A stretch of DNA of 6,289 nt from an uncultured Akkermansia sp. (GCA_900548895.1 URLZ01000062.1:1-6289), one strand, 5' to 3'; positions 1 to 6,101 are shown, counted from the first letter of the stretch. Notes: generated by a model not told the origin, from the sequence alone. A program made the numbers and translations.

Positions 1-58
1 GCACTCACGCGGCAGCCCCGCCCCTTTTTTGTGCCTCATACGGGCAACACGGAAAACC

Positions 59-985
59 TCAGATGTAGGACTCCGGCAGCTCTCCGGCAAACACCTTGCG
101 AATAGCCGTCATAAAAATATCCTCGCCGAACCAGTGCTCGCAGAAATTGCGGTGCTGCACGTAGGCCCTCTCCATCGCTGACGTCACCCCCTGAGTATTC
201 AGCTCCAAATTCTCAAAGTTCTCCCCTTCCAAGTGATCGACAAGGAGCAACCCATTCGGGAATCCCGAACTGTAAATCACGCGGCAGTGGTCGCGCGGCA
301 GCTTACGCATCTCACTCGTGCGCAGATCCGCCAGCGTCAGCCAGACCTTGTCATTTTGCCCCCAAATCTTCATCAGCTCGGGCGTCACCTTGTCCGGCAC
401 CAGCACCACAAGTACCTCGTCAAACTCCGTGATAAGCCTGTGATATAACTCGGTCTCCGGGCCCGCCTGCAGAGGCGCCCTCAGATAGAGCGGCACCTCC
501 ATATCAGCGGCCAACTCGAAAATGCGGCGTGCCGTCTCGGGCTTCTCCAGCGGTGATGTCTGTTGATCAATCATCAGCCCGCACCAGAGATCCTTCCCAA
601 AATACTCAAAATGATCCAGCACTCTCTCTGTGACCGTGAGCAGAGGGAAAACTTCTGATTCCATCTCTTGCTGCATCACTCTGACGTAGCTGCGGAACCA
701 CCGCGCGTAGCCGATAGTCCCGCGAGTCGGGGCGGCGCAGGTCAGCGTAAAGATGTGCAGCGGCACGTAGTCGAGAAACTCAACTAGGGCCCACAGTGGC
801 AGGGTATCTCCGCGGGCCAGAGGTTCTTTAATCCAAATCAGGGCATCGCTGCCCATGAGGCAGAGTCTTCTCATATCGCTCTCTTCAAAAAGGGGTGACA
901 TGTTCATATCATTATAACGGGCGTAAAAGTGAAAATAGGTGTGGAGTGCGGGTTGCGGCTCTCCCCCTGTTAGGATAAGCATCAT
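59..985 (-). CDS. Hypothetical protein, possible amidohydrolase-like alpha/beta barrel without metal ligands
   Basis: I do not recognise this protein by name. It is about 308 residues, has no signal peptide or membrane segment, and is probably cytoplasmic. Numbering from a possible TTG start at 988, the C-terminal two thirds alternates helices with short hydrophobic strands: LWCGLMI (134-140), VPLYLRA (165-171), EVLVVLVP (191-198), KVWLTLADL (214-222) and RVIYSSGFP (236-244). This order resembles the second half of amidohydrolase-2/TatD-like TIM barrels. At the places where that family carries metal-binding His or Asp, this protein has Arg-Ala-Pro, Val-Pro and Ser-Ser-Gly, so hydrolase activity is doubtful. 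The start is uncertain among TTG 988, ATG 985 and ATG 982; an in-frame TAA at 998-1000 rules out anything longer. It is divergent from the recombinase gene. Its coding strand is G-rich, unlike the other minus-strand genes here. That it is a real gene is fairly sure; the fold is a guess. Confidence 0.8.
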   Translation of the reverse strand: MMLILTGGEPQPALHTYFHFYARYNDMNMSPLFEESDMRRLCLMGSDALIWIKEPLARGDTLPLWALVEFLDYVPLHIFTLTCAAPTRGTIGYARWFRSYVRVMQQEMESEVFPLLTVTERVLDHFEYFGKDLWCGLMIDQQTSPLEKPETARRIFELAADMEVPLYLRAPLQAGPETELYHRLITEFDEVLVVLVPDKVTPELMKIWGQNDKVWLTLADLRTSEMRKLPRDHCRVIYSSGFPNGLLLVDHLEGENFENLELNTQGVTSAMERAYVQHRNFCEHWFGEDIFMTAIRKVFAGELPESYI

Positions 986-988
986 CAA

Positions 989-1105
989 TGCTGAATTTTA
1001 TACTCCTTTCATCAGGAAAGTGTTGCATATATGTGAGATGTATGATTAACACCAAAGCGACGTTGCTCTTCACGTACGGCAGGGCGTGGAAATCGTCTGC
1101 CCGCA
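989..1105. other. Divergent AT-richer intergenic spacer
   Basis: This 117-base spacer separates the divergent barrel-like gene and the recombinase gene, and must carry promoters for both. It is clearly AT-richer than its surroundings (about 40-45 percent GC by hand count at 961-1080). On the minus strand a weak pair, TTGGTG and TATATG with 18 bases between, could drive the left gene. On the plus strand TATGAT at 1041-1046 could be a -10 box, but no good -35 precedes it at the right distance. I see no tRNA, no convincing DnaA box and no clear operator. Strand composition changes sign close to here (see findings). Confidence 0.5.
1002..1010 (-). promoter_or_regulatory. Probable Shine-Dalgarno sequence of the barrel-like gene
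   Basis: The minus strand reads GAAAGGAGT here, a strong match to the anti-Shine-Dalgarno sequence. It lies 14 bases before the TTG at 988 and 17 before the ATG at 985. That is longer than usual and mildly favours one of the most upstream starts. A TATAAA at 997-1002 overlaps it but has no convincing -35 partner. Confidence 0.5.
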
Positions 1106-2242
1106 ATGGGCAGGAGAATTTCCGCTACGTTCAAGCTTGACTTCAGCATTGATGATGCTGTTTTATGGACGCGTTCGCGAGGCTCGGAAGGGGCCGCAGC
1201 GCCGGATTATGATATGAACAACAAGCTACGAGAACACGCAGGGCGCATTCTGCTGCATCGGCTCGGTATCGACGCCGCCGATGCCGCGCGCCTCGTGCTC
1301 GAGGCTGCCGAGGCGCTGCATTTGAGCGCGGATGAGGGGCGCGTTTCGCTCATGCTGCGGCTGCGTGAGCTGGTGCAGGCGGGGGCTGAGGCTTTGCGGC
1401 AGCGCGAGCAGACGCGGCCCTTTGCCGAGGCGGCACGGCTGAGTCTTGAGGCGCGTAGCCACCGCCGCGCGCTGACGTTGCGCGATTTACGAACGTTTGT
1501 GCGCCGTATGCTGCGTGTGCCGGGGGTGGCGGAGTGCCCGCTGCGCGGTTTTGATGCGGAGCGCTGCCGGGCGGTGTTGCAGGCGGCTTTTGGTTCGAGT
1601 GCGCACAGCTTTCGCAAGGGACGCGCGATTTTGCACAGTATTTTCGCTTATGGGCGCCGGCAGGGCTGGTGTGCGGAGAATCCGGTGGATGCGATTGAGG
1701 CGCCGCCGGTGCGCGAGGGTGAGATTCGCGCGCTGGCGATGCCCGAGTGCGAGCGCTTGGTGCAGGCGGCGCGGCGCCCGGCGCACCGCGCGTGTCTGCC
1801 GGCGCTGGGGCTGATGATGCATGCGGGGGTGCGCCCGGCTGAGGTGGCGCGGCTTGATTGGCAGGATGTTTGCTGGCAGGATGCGGTGGTGTTGGTGCGC
1901 CCGGCGCAGTCGAAGACGGGTGGTGGGCGTTTGGTGCCGCTCAGCGAGCCGCTGCTCCGCATGCTGCGGCGCTGTTGCCCGGTGTCGCGCTCGGGGCCGA
2001 TTTGCCCGCCGCAGTGGTTGCGCCGTTGGCGTGAGTTGCGGCGCTGTGCGGGTTTTGTGCGTTGGGTGCCTGATGTGCTGCGCCATACGTATGCGACGTA
2101 TCACGCGCGGTATTATGGTGATTTGTCGGCGCTGCAGCTTAATATGGGGCACCGCAGTCTTGCGTTGCTGCAGACGCGTTATTTGAATTTTGCGGGGGTT
2201 ACGGCGGCGGCGGCGCGCCGTTTCTGGCGTTTGCAGCTTTGA
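1106..2242 (+). CDS. Tyrosine recombinase/integrase, solitary
   Basis: This is a site-specific tyrosine recombinase of 378 residues, which would cut and rejoin DNA through a 3'-phosphotyrosine intermediate. A helical, Arg/Ala-rich N-terminal part (about 40-200) fits the core-binding (SAM-like) domain, and the catalytic domain spans about 205-370. Active-site residues are visible: Arg243 in AGVRPAEV, Lys270 in QSKTGGGR, Arg326 in DVLRHTYATYH, His349 in MGHRS and the nucleophile Tyr359 in QTRYLNF. The usual His of the HxLRH box is Asp323. The length is normal for the family. The ATG at 1106 lacks an upstream Shine-Dalgarno sequence; ATG 1214 (residue 37) is a plausible alternative, since the first 36 residues look unstructured. 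No excisionase, transposition gene, tRNA or flanking direct repeat is visible, so its target is unknown. It could be a remnant of an integrated element or a resident chromosomal recombinase. The family call is secure; the role is not. Confidence 0.93.
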   Translation: MGRRISATFKLDFSIDDAVLWTRSRGSEGAAAPDYDMNNKLREHAGRILLHRLGIDAADAARLVLEAAEALHLSADEGRVSLMLRLRELVQAGAEALRQREQTRPFAEAARLSLEARSHRRALTLRDLRTFVRRMLRVPGVAECPLRGFDAERCRAVLQAAFGSSAHSFRKGRAILHSIFAYGRRQGWCAENPVDAIEAPPVREGEIRALAMPECERLVQAARRPAHRACLPALGLMMHAGVRPAEVARLDWQDVCWQDAVVLVRPAQSKTGGGRLVPLSEPLLRMLRRCCPVSRSGPICPPQWLRRWRELRRCAGFVRWVPDVLRHTYATYHARYYGDLSALQLNMGHRSLALLQTRYLNFAGVTAAAARRFWRLQL

Positions 2243-2311
2243 TGTGTGCGGGGGACGGGGGCGATGGCGGTGCCGGGGGGATGCCTCGGGGGTGGTGCCC
2301 CGTGGGGGGGG
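2243..2311. other. Convergent spacer with five long G runs
   Basis: Between the two convergent stop codons the plus strand has G runs of 5, 5, 6, 5 and 8 bases, at 2250-2254, 2257-2261, 2275-2280, 2288-2292 and 2304-2311. Four or more such tracts at this spacing are enough to fold a G-quadruplex on the plus strand or in the recombinase mRNA 3' end. A small hairpin, CGGGG at 2287-2291 with CCCCG at 2298-2302, is the only stem found. Neither strand has a T tract, so there is no classical terminator for either gene. Confidence 0.55.
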
Positions 2312-4966
2312 TTATGAGAGTTCGGCGAGGAAGCCGCTTTCGTCCAGGTAGATGCGGTTGGGGAGGGTGTAGGGGGAGGCGAGGGCGGGGCCTGTGATGG
2401 TGATGCCGTCGCCGTCTTGGTGGTCGCCGGTGACTTCGTAGCCCGGCAGGAGTAGGCCGCGGGTGCGCGGGCGTGAGCCGAGTTGGATGGTGCCGTCGTA
2501 CATTTTGAAGACGCTGTGGCACATGCTCATGGCGATGATGGTGCCGGTGAGGCTGGCGAAGCAGGGGCGCCAGCGCATGTTGGGGGTTGAGATGTCGGGC
2601 CCGTTGCTGAAGTCGAAGAAGGGGACTTGGCGCGGGGGGATGCTGGTGAGCAGGAGGCGCCTCATGTGTGAGCTGCCGACGATTTGCGAGATTTCGGGGC
2701 CGATGTGTTCGTCTGGGCTTTCGATGAGGTGGACGGGGGTGCGCGTGATGACGGGCCAGAGGACGCCGAGCAGCATTTCGTGCGGTTCGTCGTGCCCGAT
2801 GGTGGTCAGCAGGTGGTGTTTTTCGCGCAGGGCGTTGACGCGCCGCACTTGGCAGACGTTCATCCAGTAGCGGTGCAGCAGCAGGAGGTCTGAGCTGCAG
2901 CGGATGAGGAGTTCAACCCAGCAGCGCGCTTGCTGCGGCAGGTTGGGCGGGGGTTGCCGGCTGATGAGGGCGGCGGCGAGTTGGATGCCGTTGAGGCTGC
3001 CGCCGCGGTAGTGGACGAGGCTGTGGGTGCCGAGGCTTTCGAGCTTGCGGATGAGGTCTTCTTTGCTGCCGACGGGGGAGTTTTCGAGGCACTGGGTGGA
3101 GAGGTGGCGGAAGGCGTTGCGGATGCTGTTGCTGTCAAACTCGTTGCAGTTTTGCGCTTCGCCGATGGCGACGGTGAAGGTGTAGGGGAGGTATTTGGGC
3201 AGTTTGGTGAAGAAGCGGTTGCGGTAGAAGGAGAAGATGCTGCCCCAGAGGCCGTCCATGTAGATGGGGATGACGGGGGCTTGGGCGCGCTTCGCGATCA
3301 TTTCCATGCCGCGGCGTATGGGGGTGAGGCAGCCGCTGCGCGTGAGCTGGCCTTCGGGGAAGATGCAGATGAGGTCGCCTTCGCGGATGGCTTGGGCGGC
3401 GTTGAGGATGGCTTCGCGCGGGTTTTTGGAGGAGATGGGCAGGGAGTTGAAGATTTCGAGGATCCAGCTCAGGATGCGGTTGCCCATGAATTCTTCGGCG
3501 ACGATGAAGCGCACGGGCCGTGGGCAGACCATGGTGAGGAAGAGGGCGTCCGCGTAGGTGATGTGGTTGACGACGAGGAGGGCGCCGCCTCGCTCGGGCA
3601 GGCGCTCGGGGTGGATGATGCGCGGTGTGTAGACGAGTTTCATGCCCCAGATGCCGATCATGCGGATGAACTCCTGCGGGATGAGGCGCAGGGAGGTCAC
3701 CATGATGAAGACGCTCATGAGGAAGAGGACGAAGAATTGAAATTGCGGGGTGGCGCCGAAGATTTCATGCAGGACCCACATGAGGGCGACGGCGACGAGG
3801 CCCATGAGGTTGTCGATGAGGTTGCCGGCGGCGATGATGTTGCCGCGGTTGGCGGGGTCGCAGTTGTCTTGCAGGTAGGCGTTGAGGGGGACGAGGTACA
3901 TGGCGCCGAAGGCGCCGATGCACGCGAGCATGATGTTGCTCGTCAGGGTGTTGGCTTCAAGCAGCGAGAGCAGCAGGGCGCTGGCGGTGATGCCGATGGC
4001 GCCGAAGGGGATGAGGCCGAGTTCGTTTTTGCCTTTGCAGAGTTGTGAGGCGACGATGCCGCCGGTGACGACGCCGCCGGTGAGCCAGGCCATGAGGATG
4101 CCGCATTGCAGGGAGAAGTCCATGCTGGGGTCATGGGCTTGAAGGCCTTTGGCGATTTGGATGAGGATGAGGAAGAGGGAGCCGGCCAGGCACCAGAAGA
4201 AGGAGATGCCCAGTTCGCTGATGCGCAGCAGTCGGTCTTTCCAGAGGTATTTGACTTGGACGAAGTGCTCGTAGAGGAGGCTCCAGCGGAAGGGTTTGCG
4301 CTGCCGGGCGGGGTAGCGCGGCAGCAGGAAGGAGGCGGCGGAGACGAGGGCGGCGAGGCTCAAGAAGACCCAGGTGGGGAGTTTGACGGCGCTCCACCCG
4401 GCTTCTTCGGGGCCGTCGGGCAGTTGGCTGTATTCGGAGAGCAGGTAGCTGAACCAGAAGAAGACGCCGATTTGCGCGACGAGCAGGACGAAGACCATGC
4501 TCATTTCGATGATGCCGGAGCCGAAGCCGATGTAGCGCGAGCCGAGGAGGTCTTTGACGATGCCTTTTTTGGCGGGGCTGAGGATGGTGGCTTGGGTGGC
4601 GAAGATGGCAAACCAGATGATGGAGGCGTACATGTCATGCTGGTAGAAGCAGAAGAGCATGCAGCCCATGACGATGAATTGCAGGATGCTCATCACTTGG
4701 ATGATGCGCGTCTTGCAGAAGCAGTCCGCCAGCCAGCCGACGAGGGGGGAGAAGAGGATGTAGGGCAGCACGAAGATGGCGCCGAGGGTGTATTCAAGGG
4801 TGCTGTCGGCGGCGCCCCAGAGCCAGACGCCCAGGGGGATGAGGAGGAATTGGACGGCTTTTTCGTTGAAGGCGTTTTGCGCCTGCACGGCTACGAGTGT
4901 CCAGAAGCCCAGCCATTCGTGTCGGGTGGGCTCTTTGTAAAAGTGATCGTCGTCTTCTTCAGCCAT
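2312..4966 (-). CDS. LplT-like MFS transporter fused to PlsC acyltransferase with a degenerate ANL (acyl-ACP synthetase) tail
   Basis: This 884-residue inner-membrane protein probably flips lysophospholipid inward and re-acylates it, as in LplT/Aas phospholipid repair. Residues 15-430 form an MFS domain with about 12 membrane segments; AQNAFNEKAVQF resembles the LplT N-terminal motif, and GWLADCFCKTR (77-87) is MFS motif A. Residues 440-620 are a PlsC acyltransferase: NHITYAD (His468, Asp473), FPEG (536-539) and PVIP (564-567) are all present, so it should be active. Residues 637-884 resemble a shortened adenylate-forming domain: VCQVRRVN, SLTGT (805-809), LLLPGYEV and GITITGPAL echo that family, but the P-loop, the Glu of the YGxTE motif and the whole C-terminal lysine subdomain are missing. 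Full Aas-type fusions of this order run to roughly 1100 residues. The ATG at 4966 fits the promoter just upstream; no Shine-Dalgarno sequence is seen. It is monocistronic and convergent with the recombinase gene. Confidence 0.93.
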   Translation of the reverse strand: MAEEDDDHFYKEPTRHEWLGFWTLVAVQAQNAFNEKAVQFLLIPLGVWLWGAADSTLEYTLGAIFVLPYILFSPLVGWLADCFCKTRIIQVMSILQFIVMGCMLFCFYQHDMYASIIWFAIFATQATILSPAKKGIVKDLLGSRYIGFGSGIIEMSMVFVLLVAQIGVFFWFSYLLSEYSQLPDGPEEAGWSAVKLPTWVFLSLAALVSAASFLLPRYPARQRKPFRWSLLYEHFVQVKYLWKDRLLRISELGISFFWCLAGSLFLILIQIAKGLQAHDPSMDFSLQCGILMAWLTGGVVTGGIVASQLCKGKNELGLIPFGAIGITASALLLSLLEANTLTSNIMLACIGAFGAMYLVPLNAYLQDNCDPANRGNIIAAGNLIDNLMGLVAVALMWVLHEIFGATPQFQFFVLFLMSVFIMVTSLRLIPQEFIRMIGIWGMKLVYTPRIIHPERLPERGGALLVVNHITYADALFLTMVCPRPVRFIVAEEFMGNRILSWILEIFNSLPISSKNPREAILNAAQAIREGDLICIFPEGQLTRSGCLTPIRRGMEMIAKRAQAPVIPIYMDGLWGSIFSFYRNRFFTKLPKYLPYTFTVAIGEAQNCNEFDSNSIRNAFRHLSTQCLENSPVGSKEDLIRKLESLGTHSLVHYRGGSLNGIQLAAALISRQPPPNLPQQARCWVELLIRCSSDLLLLHRYWMNVCQVRRVNALREKHHLLTTIGHDEPHEMLLGVLWPVITRTPVHLIESPDEHIGPEISQIVGSSHMRRLLLTSIPPRQVPFFDFSNGPDISTPNMRWRPCFASLTGTIIAMSMCHSVFKMYDGTIQLGSRPRTRGLLLPGYEVTGDHQDGDGITITGPALASPYTLPNRIYLDESGFLAELS

Positions 4967-4980
4967 GGGCGTTCGTGCGC

Positions 4981-5009
4981 ATTATCTCACTGTGGCGGCG
5001 CGCTGGCAA
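4981..5009 (-). promoter_or_regulatory. Sigma70-type promoter of the transporter/acyltransferase gene
   Basis: On the minus strand TTGCCA (5004-5009) is followed after exactly 17 bases by GATAAT (4981-4986), a close match to the sigma70 consensus. An AT-rich AATTAAGC lies just upstream. The predicted start point is near 4973, only about 7 bases before the ATG, so the mRNA would be almost leaderless. No Shine-Dalgarno sequence fits in that space. Confidence 0.7.
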
Positions 5010-5065
5010 GCTTAATTGCTATGCGAGGCTGCGGCTCGGGTATGTCCGCGCGGGCGCCGCCGCGT

Positions 5066-5110
5066 AAAATGAGGGCACACGGCCGGGTGGTGGTGCCGCG
5101 GCCGTGTGCC
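5066..5110 (-). terminator. Intrinsic terminator of the small secreted-protein gene
   Basis: A perfect 12-bp stem (5074-5085 with 5099-5110) encloses a 13-base loop. Read on the minus strand, it is followed by CTCATTTTA, a short T tract. It begins 46 bases after the stop codon of the gene at 5157-5492 and ends before the next gene's promoter, so it insulates the two units. Confidence 0.7.
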
Positions 5111-5156
5111 GAGAGGGGTTTCTGTGGAGGGGCGGAGGGGTGCCCCGCACTGAGGT

Positions 5157-5492
5157 TTAGTCAAAGATGCGATAATCCCCGGGTTCGCGCGGGGCGCGGG
5201 GCTCGCGCTCGCAGGGGGGCAGCATGCTGTTGAGGTGGTCTTTGATGATGGAGTCTTTGAGGCCTTCGTCGTTGCGATGGGTGATGTCGCGCACTTCCTT
5301 GGCCTGCTCGTCGCGGCGCTTTTCGGCGCGGGCGCGGGCTTCGCGGTATTGATCAAGGCTGGCTTTCTGGCGCTCGGTGGCGACTTTGCGCAGGGCGTCT
5401 TCGGTGATGTCTTCGTTGGAGATGTCCGGCGCGGCCTGAGCGAGGCCTGCGGCGCAGCACGCGAGGGCGGAAAGGAGGAGACGGGTTTTCAT
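5157..5492 (-). CDS. Small secreted, charged helical protein (hypothetical)
   Basis: I do not recognise this 111-residue protein. The N-terminus is a typical signal peptide: MKTR, then a hydrophobic stretch (5-18), then a signal peptidase I site after Ala20 (AQA/AP). The early Cys12-Cys13 do not fit a lipobox. The mature chain is about 91 residues. Residues 28-82 are very rich in Arg, Lys, Glu and Asp with regular spacing, suggesting one long helix or coiled coil. The tail (91-111) is Pro/Arg/Glu-rich, ends in DYRIFD and contains the one mature cysteine (Cys94). A periplasmic or surface-associated structural or binding role is possible but unproven. The gene is flanked by its own good promoter and terminator, so it is a single-gene unit. 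No Shine-Dalgarno sequence precedes the ATG. The gene is probably real, because signal peptide, promoter and terminator agree. Confidence 0.82.
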   Translation of the reverse strand: MKTRLLLSALACCAAGLAQAAPDISNEDITEDALRKVATERQKASLDQYREARARAEKRRDEQAKEVRDITHRNDEGLKDSIIKDHLNSMLPPCEREPRAPREPGDYRIFD

Positions 5493-5512
5493 GCTGGTGT
5501 AGTGACGCTCTC

Positions 5513-5540
5513 AGTATAGACGAGCGGGGGCGCAAGTCAA
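5513..5540 (-). promoter_or_regulatory. Strong sigma70-type promoter of the secreted-protein gene
   Basis: The minus strand reads TTGACT (5535-5540), 16 bases, then TATACT (5513-5518), each hexamer five of six to consensus. Upstream A tracts at 5546-5550 and 5561-5567 sit where UP-element subsites would be. The predicted start point is near 5506, giving a leader of about 14 bases without a Shine-Dalgarno sequence. This is the best promoter in the window and predicts high expression. Confidence 0.75.
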
Positions 5541-5631
5541 GCTCATTTTTGCGGGGCGGCTTTTTTTGCGCGGCGGCGCCGGGGCGTGTGCGGACGGGGG
5601 AGCGGTGGTCTGGGCGGCGGCGGGAGGCGAC

Positions 5632-5661
5632 AAAGCGGCCCCGGCTGATGGGCCGGGGCCG
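5632..5661 (-). terminator. Probable terminator of the AP2-domain gene
   Basis: A perfect 10-bp all-G/C stem (5636-5645 with 5652-5661) has a 6-base loop, TGATGG on the plus strand. It starts 41 bases downstream of the AP2-domain gene's stop codon. On the minus strand it is followed by CTTTG, so the T tract is short; the very stable stem makes termination likely but not certain. Confidence 0.55.
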
Positions 5662-5702
5662 GCGGGTATTGGGCTTCCGATGATGGAACGAGTGGAGTGT
5701 CC

Positions 5703-5978
5703 TCAGGAGCGGGTCTGTTCGGCGGCGAGCTCGGTCTCGCTTTCGGGGCTGTGCTTGAATTGCTCGAAAACGGCGCGGGGGTCGTCAGGATTTTGCTTGA
5801 GGGCGTCATAGATGCGGTCGCGCATTTCGATGGCGGCTTTGAAGGCTGCTTCTTCGCTGCCGTATTGCCGGTCGGAGAAATATTTGGTGAATTGGTTCCA
5901 CTTGCGGCAGATGCTGAGGCGCCAGCCTTGGAAGGAGGTTGTTTCGTAGGTGTAGCGGGTGATGTTGCGTTGGGTCAT
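5703..5978 (-). CDS. Small AP2-like DNA-binding domain protein
   Basis: This 91-residue protein has an AP2/ERF-like fold at about 15-60: two visible strands, GWRLSICR (18-25) and QFTKYFSD (29-36), the YGSEEAA turn (39-45) and an amphipathic helix with RDRIYDAL (53-60). This matches the stand-alone bacterial AP2-like proteins with the pattern GWxVxIxRxGxxxxKxFxDxxYGGxxxAxxxAxxxRD. The acidic tail (61-91) appears unstructured. Such domains bind DNA, and related ones occur in homing endonucleases and recombinase arm-binding regions, so the protein may be a small regulator or DNA-architecture factor. No catalytic domain is attached. The ATG at 5978 is supported by AGAAAGGA 10 bases upstream. It is a single-gene unit with its own leader and terminator. 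The domain call rests on pattern recall, not on a search. Confidence 0.85.
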   Translation of the reverse strand: MTQRNITRYTYETTSFQGWRLSICRKWNQFTKYFSDRQYGSEEAAFKAAIEMRDRIYDALKQNPDDPRAVFEQFKHSPESETELAAEQTRS

Positions 5979-5988
5979 AGAGTGTTGG

Positions 5989-5996
5989 TCCTTTCT
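5989..5996 (-). promoter_or_regulatory. Shine-Dalgarno sequence of the AP2-domain gene
   Basis: The minus strand reads AGAAAGGA, ending 10 bases before the ATG at 5978. It fixes that start and contrasts with the two neighbouring genes to its left, which have none. Confidence 0.7.
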
Positions 5997-6008
5997 GTCA
6001 TGGCCTCG

Positions 6009-6023
6009 CTCCCCGTTGGGGAG
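6009..6023 (-). promoter_or_regulatory. Small hairpin in the AP2-domain gene leader
   Basis: CTCCCC (6009-6014) and GGGGAG (6018-6023) form a 6-bp stem with a 3-base loop, 12 bases upstream of the Shine-Dalgarno sequence. No T tract follows on either strand, so it is not a terminator. It could stabilise the mRNA or modulate translation, or be incidental. Confidence 0.35.
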
Positions 6024-6071
6024 GCGGCATCTCTACAGTGACATATCCGGCGGAAAGCTGCAACCTAACTT

Positions 6072-6101
6072 GCTATACATTAGCTAGTCATACTGAGTCT
6101 A
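6072..6101 (-). promoter_or_regulatory. Possible promoter of the AP2-domain gene
   Basis: In an AT-rich patch the minus strand has TAGACT (6096-6101), 18 bases, then TATAGC (6072-6077); each hexamer matches the sigma70 consensus at four of six positions. The start point would be near 6065, giving a leader of about 87 bases. Placement just after the incoming terminator is sensible, but the match is weak. Confidence 0.35.

Noticed and set aside
9..30. GCGG/CCGC stem followed by six T on the plus strand, terminator-like
   Set aside because: The stem is only 4 bp and three bases separate it from the T tract; no plus-strand gene is visible before it.
255..269. Perfect inverted repeat TTCGGGA-A-TCCCGAA, operator-like
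   Set aside because: It lies deep inside the barrel-like gene, encoding part of SSGFPNG, far from any promoter. A chance palindrome in coding sequence is more likely.
935..960. TGTGGAGTG as a possible DnaA box supporting a replication origin
   Set aside because: It matches TGTGGATAA at only 6 of 9 positions, has no companions, and lies inside coding sequence.
912..1106. Minus-strand open frame of 64 codons spanning the divergent spacer
   Set aside because: It overlaps the 5' end of the barrel-like gene, has no Shine-Dalgarno sequence and resembles nothing; the spacer is needed for promoters.
2199..2522. Minus-strand open frame continuing past the fusion gene's stop, as a frameshifted remainder of the ligase domain
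   Set aside because: Its translation is Pro/Arg/His-rich with no ANL motifs, and it runs into the recombinase gene, so there is no sign of a lost C-terminal subdomain.
2930..4048. Long plus-strand open frame opposite the fusion gene
   Set aside because: Its translation is an Asp/Glu/Gly/Ala-rich shadow produced by the C-ending codons of the minus-strand gene, with no domain pattern.
4106..5233. Another long plus-strand open frame
   Set aside because: It is again an acidic low-complexity shadow, and it crosses the promoter and terminator of the minus-strand genes.
5561..5567. Seven T on the plus strand as a plus-strand terminator
   Set aside because: No stable stem precedes it and no plus-strand gene is present; on the minus strand it fits better as an UP-element A tract.
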